A DNA stretch of 64,000 nucleotides from an uncultured Bryobacterales bacterium (lineage in GTDB: Bacteria; Acidobacteriota; Terriglobia; Bryobacterales; UBA6623), in the NCBI GenBank assembly GCA_951813065.1, contig CATOTH010000002.1:682001-746000 (forward strand), read 5' to 3'. The notes below the pieces were generated by a model. It was not told the DNA's origin. It saw only the letters and a program-made list of their open reading frames with translations, and did no database searches. Below are positions 57,980 through 64,000 of the stretch, piece after piece. Made by a program: the position numbers and the translations under genes. Within the stretch, counting starts at the first letter, position 1; the number at the start of each line of letters is the position of its first letter.

Positions 57980-58834
57980 CTATTCTCGTTTCACAGTCCA
58001 CTTGAAGGCGCGAATCAGCAGGTCGCGGAAGACGGGGTCGTCAAATGTCTCGCCATGGCCCAAGGTCGTGCCGAACACTCGCGCGCCGTGGAAGTCATTG
58101 GTCCAGATCACCGGATAGACGGCATTGCCTTCTTCGGGGCTGACAGCTGTAGCAAGGACCGTGCTGGTAGGCCAAACCTTTTCAACTACATAGAGCTCAT
58201 CGATGGGTGTGGTCCAGTCGGATGGAATACTCTCGGTCAGACTGGAGTCCCGATCCGCGACCTTGACTGCGATGTTGTGCCTCCGCGTATGACGCCGCGT
58301 CGTGACGCCTACGAATTCCCGCCAGTCATCGACGGTGGCGGCACGGTAGGAGTGCATCGTGCAATGGATCACCATCGCCGGCATGCCGGCCTTGTGGACG
58401 CTGGTGATCTGCCGAATGAATTTCTCGTCTGCAACGTTGGCAAAGCATTCGTTGTGGATCACGACATCGAATCCCTCTGCCCAATTCGGCTTGTTATAGA
58501 GCGCGACCCGAGCGTCTGAGCTTTGGCCGCCCTCATAGAGAATGGTCCAGTCTACAGGTAGGACATCGGCCATCAGATCCATCAGGATCTTGTCCTGTCC
58601 ACGGTAGTCGTGGCAGCAGCCGCCGCTGATGAGCAAGGCTCGGATGCGCTCCTGACCGGCGAATCTGTCGGGTGGCCGGCGGCGTCTGCTGGTTCGAGGG
58701 ACGGCCTGTTCGGGCGCGCCAACGCGGGTGGTGCCGGGCTGTCCTGCACTGGGTGCCTGGCCGGACGGAGCCTGCGGAACAGCCAGTGGAGCTGCCAGGA
58801 TCAGGAGGGCAAATGCTCGGTGTATATGCTGCAT
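57980..58834 (-). CDS. exported ThuA-domain protein
   Basis: A 284-residue exported protein with a glutamine-amidotransferase-like ThuA fold, a family linked to trehalose and related sugar use. Signal peptide (FALLILAAPLAVPQA), basic linker (RTSRRRRPPDRF), then RALLISGGCCHDYRGQDKIL, FDVVIHNECFANVADEKFI, GMPAMVIHCTMHSYR and the closing GHGETFDDPVFRDLLIRAFK. It lies upstream of the PIG-L gene on the same strand. A remnant of a PQQ dehydrogenase gene ends just upstream of its start. Confidence 0.9.
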   Translation of the reverse strand: MQHIHRAFALLILAAPLAVPQAPSGQAPSAGQPGTTRVGAPEQAVPRTSRRRRPPDRFAGQERIRALLISGGCCHDYRGQDKILMDLMADVLPVDWTILYEGGQSSDARVALYNKPNWAEGFDVVIHNECFANVADEKFIRQITSVHKAGMPAMVIHCTMHSYRAATVDDWREFVGVTTRRHTRRHNIAVKVADRDSSLTESIPSDWTTPIDELYVVEKVWPTSTVLATAVSPEEGNAVYPVIWTNDFHGARVFGTTLGHGETFDDPVFRDLLIRAFKWTVKRE

Positions 58835-58849
58835 GCCAAAGGCCTTTCT

Positions 58850-59108
58850 TGCCGGGTTTCATTCTAGCGCCGCCCGTCGTGGCGTCGAACGCAACAAGAT
58901 TGGCCCCGCTGTCGCCGGCCTCTTGTGGCACTGTGTGCCAACGCCACTTTACTTCGCCGGTTTCCGGATCGTGGGACTGGGGGTACTCGGGTCGGTCCAG
59001 GCTGTCGCCGCTGACCCCTACCGTCACACGGTCCTCGAAGACAATTGTCCCAAGGTGGTCGCTCTCGCGACCGATGCCTCCCGGTCGCGCAACGCTTTGG
59101 CCAGTGGA
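58850..59108 (-). pseudogene. remnant of a PQQ-dependent dehydrogenase gene
   Basis: A minus-strand frame after a TAG at 59111-59109 reads GTIVFEDRVTVGVSGDSLDR, then EYPQSHDPETGEVKWRWHTV and NLVAFDATTG. The middle block is the W-motif type repeat of quinoprotein alcohol dehydrogenases, and the last block resembles their far C-terminal part, so at least 200 residues between and around them are missing. There is no start, no heme domain and no metal site. It looks like an internally deleted relic; the frame runs on out of register into the ThuA gene region. Confidence 0.6.
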
Positions 59109-59137
59109 CTATGCTGGTTCATCTGGATAGGGGGGTG

Positions 59138-59527
59138 ATGCCTGGCGGCGAGCAACGGGCGCTCTTCGAACGCGGCATCGAGCTCTTCAACTCGGAGGAA
59201 TTCTTCGAATGCCATGAAGTGCTCGAAGAGATCTGGACGCATTCCCAGCAGCCGGATCGCTGGTTCCTGCAGGCCTTGATCCATTTCGCCGTAGGCTTCC
59301 ATCACCATGGCCGGGGCAACCGGAACGGCGCCACGAGGCAGCTTGGAAAGGGCCTCCGGAAGATCCAGGAATACCTCCCGGAGTGGGATGGCGTGCGAAC
59401 CGGGGAGATCGCCGGAGATGTTCGAGAGCGGCTCGACGCGATCGAGGCCGGCGAGACGTTTGCCGAGTACCCCAAGATCTCGCAGGCGGGACCTTGGCCG
59501 GGTTTGCGCTTGCCGCTGCGGTCATGA
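59138..59527 (+). CDS. DUF309 family protein
   Basis: A 129-residue all-helical protein of the DUF309 family: FERGIELFNSEEFFECHEVL, EEIWTHSQQPDRWFLQALIH, FAVGFHHHGRGNRNGATRQL. The conserved N/H/E-W residues of the family (FFECHEVLEEIW) are intact. Function is unestablished. ATG 59138 (after GTG 59135 and a G-rich ribosome site) is chosen; ATG 59111 is the alternative. The SDR gene follows after 15 bases. Confidence 0.85.
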   Translation: MPGGEQRALFERGIELFNSEEFFECHEVLEEIWTHSQQPDRWFLQALIHFAVGFHHHGRGNRNGATRQLGKGLRKIQEYLPEWDGVRTGEIAGDVRERLDAIEAGETFAEYPKISQAGPWPGLRLPLRS

Positions 59528-59542
59528 CAAGGTAACGGATAG

Positions 59543-60334
59543 ATGCCCGATTCCTCGGCCTTCCTGCACCATCTGTTCGGTCTCGACTCCGATGTCGCCG
59601 TCGTGATCGGGGGCACGGGCGTGCTCGGCGGGGCACTGTGCGACGGACTTGCCGCCGCCGGGGCGCACGTCGTCGTATCGGGCCGCTCACAGGAGCGCGG
59701 CGAAGCGCGTGTGGCGACCATTCGTGAAGCCGGCGGCTCGGCCGATTTCGCCCCCGTCAACGTGACCGCCAGGGACTCTTTCTGTTCATTGCGGGATCGG
59801 GTGGTGGGCAATCACGGTCGGGTGGACATCCTCGTGAACTGCGCCGGTGTGAACTCGGCCGTTCCGTACGAGGAAATCTCCGACGAGGACTGGCAGCGCG
59901 TGCTCGCCACCAACCTTACGGCGACGCACCTCGGATGCCAGCTATTCGCTCCGCTCATGGCGCGGCAAGCACAGGGAGGCTCCATCCTCAATATCGGCAG
60001 CGTGACCGCGCACCTGCCCTTGTCGCGGGTCTTCGCCTACTCGGCTTCGAAGGCTGCCGTCAACAACTTGACCAAGAATCTTGCGCGCGAGTACGCGCCG
60101 CATCGCGTCCGGGTCAATTCGTTGAATCCAGGATTCTTCCCGGCCGAGCAGAACCGCAAGATCCTCCAGCCCGAGCGCGTGCAGAAGATCATGGATCAAA
60201 CGCCGATGGCCCGTTTCGGCGAGCCGCCCGAACTGGTCGGGGCGGCCCTGCTGCTCGTGGCGCGGCGGGCGGGGAGCTTTGTCACCGGCGCCGAGATTTT
60301 TGTCGACGGCGGGTTCACCGGCATGCGGTTCTGA
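59543..60334 (+). CDS. short-chain dehydrogenase/reductase (mannonate/gluconate oxidoreductase-like)
   Basis: A 263-residue NAD(P)-dependent SDR. Cofactor motif VAVVIGGTGVLGGALCDGLA (TGxxxGxG form), ILVNCAGVNSA (NAG), catalytic Ser in ILNIGSVTAHL and YSASKAAVNNLTKNL (YxxxK), and RVNSLNPGFF. The insertion QNRKILQPERVQKIMDQTPM is like D-mannonate/gluconate 5-dehydrogenases, so a sugar acid is the likely substrate. It forms a pair with the DUF309 gene. Confidence 0.88.
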   Translation: MPDSSAFLHHLFGLDSDVAVVIGGTGVLGGALCDGLAAAGAHVVVSGRSQERGEARVATIREAGGSADFAPVNVTARDSFCSLRDRVVGNHGRVDILVNCAGVNSAVPYEEISDEDWQRVLATNLTATHLGCQLFAPLMARQAQGGSILNIGSVTAHLPLSRVFAYSASKAAVNNLTKNLAREYAPHRVRVNSLNPGFFPAEQNRKILQPERVQKIMDQTPMARFGEPPELVGAALLLVARRAGSFVTGAEIFVDGGFTGMRF

Positions 60335-60527
60335 CTGCGCGACGCAGGCCGGCGGTCGCGCTGCCGCCCAACGCGATGGGCGATTCTCCAATGGACGACA
60401 TCAGGGCTCCTGCCTGTCTGTGAGCTGTGCAGACGGCACTTGCCTGGCGCCACCCCACGCTTGTCTTGCGGACCAGGGCCGGGAGCTCTGGAAGCGCCCG
60501 GTGTGTCCCCGCAAATGATCGAGAGCT

Positions 60528-62207
60528 TCAGTCAGCCGCCGAAACGAGCGTAGCCTCTTCGCGGCGCATCGCCGTCGGCACAGGTACTGCGGGATTCTGC
60601 TTGCCGGGAACGGCCTTGGCCCTTTCCGGATGCGGCCGGTGAGGCGCTGGCCGGCGCACAGGCTCCGCTGGGGCCCCTTGGCGCTGGCGGTGATTCCAGT
60701 ACTCCCGAAATCCATCGGCAAGGATCCGGAGGAAGCTGGCGCGGTTTCGCCAAAGCACGCCGATCCAATGACGCTTTGTCATTTGCGGGAAATAGATCCC
60801 CCGGAACGCGAGCCGGGCTCCGAACATCAATGCGCGCTCATGGAACGGACGGTGCTCGATTTGCTTCAGCGCCCTGGCCGTGCTCTCGGCCGAGTAGGAC
60901 TCCGTCCAGGCTTCGTGCACCTCTGCCTCGGCCTGCTCGATCGTGATGTTCTCCGGAGTGAACGCCATCCGGAAGGGCAGGAACTCAAGCCAGTGTTTCG
61001 GCCGGGTCAGACGGCCTTGCTCAAGCAGGCGGTCGTACAGCGGTGTGGCCGGATACGGCGTAAGCAGGCCGTATACCGGCAGACCCGGCGGCCAGGTCTC
61101 GATGGCATCGAGAGTCTGGCGCGCCACCCCCTTCCGGTCGCCGTCCATCCCGAAAATGAACGAGGTGATCGAATAGATTCCCCGGGACGCAAGCCGGTCC
61201 AGCACTTCACCGTATTTCGCCGGTTTGTTGAAGCCCTTGTTCACATCCTTGAGGTTACCCACGTCGATGGATTCCAGCCCCATGAAGATCCAACGGCCCC
61301 CGCTCTCCTTGATGAGGTCGACGAGTTCCTCGTCCTTGAGCAGGTTCATGCTGATTTGGGCCACCCAGGCCACTTCGGCGCCTTGGTCGATCATCGCCCG
61401 CAGCAGTGACTTCGTGCGCTTGACGTTGATCGCGAAGTTGTCGTCGATGAAAAAGACCCCGACCTTGCCTCCCTCCTCCTTCGCGCGCGCCTTCAGCCGC
61501 AAGATCTCATCGACCACGCTCTGGTCGCTACGGAAGCGGATCGAGTCCCCGAAGAACCCGGTGACCGTGCAGAAATCGCAACCATAAGGGCATCCGCGTC
61601 CGGATTCGATGGGAACCAGGTAAAGGCTCTTCCACTCGCTGGTGGTCTTCTCGAGAATGTAGCGTCCCCACGCTGGTAGCTTGGCGACCAGGTCGAATTG
61701 CCGCAGGTCCATCGTCTCCCAGGGAATGGCCGGGTAGTCCTCCAAGGAGGGCTTGATTTCCTGGCCGGTCGTCTCGTCGACAGGCTGGTATACCTCCCTC
61801 AGCCTTCCGGCCGCGGCATCTTCTACGATCCGGGGCCAGAGATAGTCCGCTTCTCCCAACGCCACGGCGTCGGCGTGGCGCGGCTCGTCGGTGAGCCCGA
61901 TCGGCTCGTCGGGAACTTCCGTCACGTGCGGGCCGCCCATCACGACCTTTGCACCTGCCTCGCGAATGGCATCGGCCATGCGGTAGGCCCTGGCGGCCAT
62001 GCGCGTCATTGCCCCGATGCCCGCCAGTTCGATGTTGTTTTCCCGGACGAAATCCGCAATGCCTTCTTCGGTCATCGCCTGGGCGTTGCCGTCAATAAGG
62101 AAGACTTTGTGCCCCGGAGGGGTCACGGCCTGCAGAACGAACATCCACAGGTGCGGCATATAGTTTTTCGTAACTTGGTTGTCGGGGTTATAGAGCAGGA
62201 TATTCAT
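60528..62207 (-). CDS. B12-binding-domain radical SAM protein
   Basis: A 559-residue protein. The N-terminal 150 residues form a cobalamin-binding Rossmann-like domain (MNILLYNPDNQVTKNYMPHL, AGAKVVMGGPHVTEVPDEP) without the DxHxxG base-off motif. The radical SAM core follows with SGRGCPYGCDFCTVTGFFG (CxxxCxxC), FFIDDNFAINVKRTKSLL and IFMGLESIDVGNLKDVNKGF. A Pro/Arg-rich tail closes the protein. Relatives methylate or rearrange carbon skeletons (hopanoid or cofactor biosynthesis), but no partner gene identifies the substrate here. The divergent gaps on both sides are under 200 bases and hold nothing else recognised. Confidence 0.88.
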   Translation of the reverse strand: MNILLYNPDNQVTKNYMPHLWMFVLQAVTPPGHKVFLIDGNAQAMTEEGIADFVRENNIELAGIGAMTRMAARAYRMADAIREAGAKVVMGGPHVTEVPDEPIGLTDEPRHADAVALGEADYLWPRIVEDAAAGRLREVYQPVDETTGQEIKPSLEDYPAIPWETMDLRQFDLVAKLPAWGRYILEKTTSEWKSLYLVPIESGRGCPYGCDFCTVTGFFGDSIRFRSDQSVVDEILRLKARAKEEGGKVGVFFIDDNFAINVKRTKSLLRAMIDQGAEVAWVAQISMNLLKDEELVDLIKESGGRWIFMGLESIDVGNLKDVNKGFNKPAKYGEVLDRLASRGIYSITSFIFGMDGDRKGVARQTLDAIETWPPGLPVYGLLTPYPATPLYDRLLEQGRLTRPKHWLEFLPFRMAFTPENITIEQAEAEVHEAWTESYSAESTARALKQIEHRPFHERALMFGARLAFRGIYFPQMTKRHWIGVLWRNRASFLRILADGFREYWNHRQRQGAPAEPVRRPAPHRPHPERAKAVPGKQNPAVPVPTAMRREEATLVSAAD

Positions 62208-62340
62208 AGGCTATTCGGTCTTCGTAGTACCTTGTACGTCTCTTGCCGAACGCCTGCTATCCACAAGGAGGCAGAATGGCATCTCGCCGGTCTTAGAAAG
62301 CCTAGCACGGATCCAGGCAGTTCTTAACCAAAATATTTCA

Positions 62341-62368
62341 GCCCGCGGCCCCCCAGGAGGCCGCGGGC
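62341..62368 (-). terminator. terminator hairpin of the second TonB receptor gene
   Basis: GCCCGCGGCC (62341-62350) and GGCCGCGGGC (62359-62368) form a perfect 10-bp stem with an eight-base loop, 20 bases past the receptor stop. On the minus strand TGAAATATTTTGG follows, only weakly T-rich. Confidence 0.6.
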
Positions 62369-62388
62369 ATTGCCCGCTTGATTGGGCC

Positions 62389-64000
62389 TTAGAAGTAGAG
62401 CTTCAGGCCTAGCTGCCCGATTCGGGCCGCCTCGGCTGCAGTGATGTTGCCGAAGTTGTTGTTGCCGAAGCTCGTGTTGGGCCGGCGGAAGACCGTCTGG
62501 TTGAAGAAGTTGAAGAACTCGGCCCGGAATTGCAACCTGACCCGGTCGTTGAACGGGAAGTCCTTGACGATCGAGACATCCCAGTTCAGGTAGGCTGGTT
62601 CCCGGGCGTCGGGCAAGAAGTTGCCCATGTCGCCGAACGTGAACGGCGCCGGCTGTTCAAACGCGCTGGTGTTGAAGTAGGGCTGGCTCGCGAACCGCCC
62701 TCCCAACCGGTCAGAGACGCTGCCTTCCGTCAAGGGGTTTGCGTCCGGAACCCTGTTCGGTGTCTGCCGGCCGCCGTAGGCTCCCAGGTTGTTGACCTGG
62801 GAGGTGATTCCCACGGGTAGCCCGCTCTGGAGGGTCGTCACGCCGTTGATGTTCCAGCCGCCCAGGACCTGGTTTGCCAATCCGCCCCGATTGAGCAGCG
62901 GCTTGCCCTCGCCGAACGGCAATTCGTACTGGTAGTTCAGTACGAGCCGGTGGGCCACGTCCAGGCCGGAAAGCGTGCGGTCCAGGCGTTTGTCGTAGTG
63001 GTTGGTGTAGCCCGGGTTTTGCGCGCCCACGAAACCGGCGACGGAACTGACGTCGTCGATCATCTTCGACCAGGTGTAGGCTCCCAGAAGCTGCAGGCCG
63101 CCGCTGTAGCGCTTGCGCATCTTGACCTGCAGGGCGTGGTAGGTCGAGTGGAATTCATACCCCCGGGGGGTATTGACGCCGCTGAAATGCGGGTAGGGTC
63201 GCAACAGCTGCCCCAACGACACCGTCCTGCGGCCGAGGCCCAGGTTGCCCGGGATGACGCCGAAGAACGGATTCTCGACCTGTTCGCTCAGGCGGTCGCC
63301 CAAGGACTGGTATTCGTTCTGCAATTGATTGAACTGTACGCCCGAGCCGAGCAGCTTGACTCCCGAGTTTCCGGCGTATGCAACGTCGACCAGCCAGCTG
63401 TCCGGCAGCTCGTACTGGATATTGAAGTTCCATTGCGCCGAGTACGGCGTGCGGTCGGTCCGCACGATTGCCGCCGGGCTCTGGCCTAGAAACGTTTCGA
63501 GCCCCTCGGTCCCGTTGGACGGCGCGACGAAGCCCAGCGGGAACGGATTCCCGATATCGGTGAACGGGGTCCGCCCGCCGTCCTGGCTGCCGATGATGGG
63601 CGAGATGGCATTGAAGCTGACCGCCCCGGCGGTCGCGGTGCCGGGCCCGAAGCCGGTGGTCGGGTTGAAGAAGATTCCGGCCCCCGTGCGGATCACAAGG
63701 TTCTCGGTCAGCTTGTAGGCCACTCCCAATCGCGGTGCGACATTGTTGTTGTCGTAGTTCTTGATGTGGCGGGGGTTGCCGTCGACGCCGGCGAATTGCA
63801 GTCCTCCGACGACCTGCCGCTGCAGCCCGGGAATATCGAACACCAGGTTCGGCTGGGTCGCGGAAAAATCGAACCAGCCCGCGCGGTTGTATTTCTCGGT
63901 GATCGGGCGGTCCTGGTCCCAGCGGAGGCCGATGTTGAGCGTGAGCCTGTCCGAGAAGCGCCAGTCGTCCTGGATGTAAAAGCCCCAGTACGGTGTCTGC
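62389..64000 (-). CDS. Oar-like TonB-dependent receptor, C-terminal part (5' end outside window)
   Basis: The last 537 or more residues of an outer-membrane beta-barrel. The frame is open to the right edge; the edge segment reads TPYWGFYIQDDWRFSDRLTL, a standard barrel motif, so a GTG at 63843 is internal and not a start. Other barrel landmarks: APRLGVAYKLTENLVIRTGA, YSAQWNFNIQYELPDSWLVD, HALQVKMRKRYSGGLQLLGA and VRLQFRAEFFNFFNQTVFRR, and the terminal Phe (GLKLYF). It resembles the receptor at 39088 in family but not closely in sequence. A terminator follows at 62368-62341. Confidence 0.9.
   Translation of the reverse strand, partial: QTPYWGFYIQDDWRFSDRLTLNIGLRWDQDRPITEKYNRAGWFDFSATQPNLVFDIPGLQRQVVGGLQFAGVDGNPRHIKNYDNNNVAPRLGVAYKLTENLVIRTGAGIFFNPTTGFGPGTATAGAVSFNAISPIIGSQDGGRTPFTDIGNPFPLGFVAPSNGTEGLETFLGQSPAAIVRTDRTPYSAQWNFNIQYELPDSWLVDVAYAGNSGVKLLGSGVQFNQLQNEYQSLGDRLSEQVENPFFGVIPGNLGLGRRTVSLGQLLRPYPHFSGVNTPRGYEFHSTYHALQVKMRKRYSGGLQLLGAYTWSKMIDDVSSVAGFVGAQNPGYTNHYDKRLDRTLSGLDVAHRLVLNYQYELPFGEGKPLLNRGGLANQVLGGWNINGVTTLQSGLPVGITSQVNNLGAYGGRQTPNRVPDANPLTEGSVSDRLGGRFASQPYFNTSAFEQPAPFTFGDMGNFLPDAREPAYLNWDVSIVKDFPFNDRVRLQFRAEFFNFFNQTVFRRPNTSFGNNNFGNITAAEAARIGQLGLKLYF

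Noticed and set aside
63843..64000. Start of the second TonB receptor at GTG 63843
   Set aside because: The frame continues to the window edge with barrel-type sequence, so the codon is internal.

Overview
The window is GC-rich throughout (about two thirds G+C by eye) and densely packed with genes. Its gene content points to an uncultured or environmental Acidobacteriota, most like the Bryobacterales/Solibacterales. The markers are two Oar-type TonB-dependent receptors, one with a visible N-terminal carboxypeptidase-like plug extension and both with a terminal aromatic residue; a PSD1-type (DUF1549/DUF1553) cytochrome protein; two DUF1080-like secreted sandwich proteins; a CRTAC1/UnbV-ASPIC protein; two DinB proteins; ThuA and PIG-L proteins; and many Tat or lipoprotein signals. 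This assignment is an inference from gene families, not a phylogeny.

Layout. 1-3.2 kb: a minus-strand gene that runs off the left edge and fuses topoisomerase III to a RecQ helicase in one frame. 3.4-6.1 kb: meaB and methylmalonyl-CoA epimerase (propionate/B12 branch), then a GAF-PP2C phosphatase. 6.1-9.6 kb, minus strand: hemE-hemG and an SH3-like lipoprotein. 9.8-16.5 kb: small zinc-ribbon, DinB, sandwich, YkgJ, aldo/keto reductase, rhodanese, Gfo/Idh/MocA and cyclase genes. The rhodanese has an in-frame TGA exactly at its catalytic cysteine codon, and the cyclase carries two compensating frameshifts. 16.5-19.8 kb: a promoter followed by an 83-nt palindrome-ended element that resembles a structured RNA, then a cytochrome c lipoprotein, a Tat-signal thiamine-diphosphate enzyme and an unknown small protein. 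19.9-25.2 kb: amidohydrolase, secreted epoxide hydrolase, asd and a radical SAM protein.

25.5-36 kb is the housekeeping core: accD-folC-plsC-xylB as one plus-strand operon behind a promoter embedded in an inverted repeat; then clpC, pyrE and aroC on the minus strand; then rlmB and a DinB gene. 36-48 kb: a heptaheme cytochrome divergent from a TolB-like propeller, a large TonB-dependent receptor with a clear terminator and promoter, two TPR proteins, a CRTAC1 protein and a di-heme peroxidase. 48.5-64 kb: a dicarboxylate-type symporter and a secreted catabolic cluster (DUF1080, PSD1 cytochrome, sulfatase-fold, PIG-L deacetylase, ThuA, a PQQ-dehydrogenase remnant), then DUF309, SDR, a B12/radical-SAM protein and the C-terminal part of a second TonB receptor cut by the right edge.

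No tRNA, rRNA, CRISPR array, insertion sequence or phage gene was recognised. The most unusual items are the TopoIII-RecQ fusion, the TGA-interrupted rhodanese, and the promoter plus structured element at 16.59-16.70 kb.
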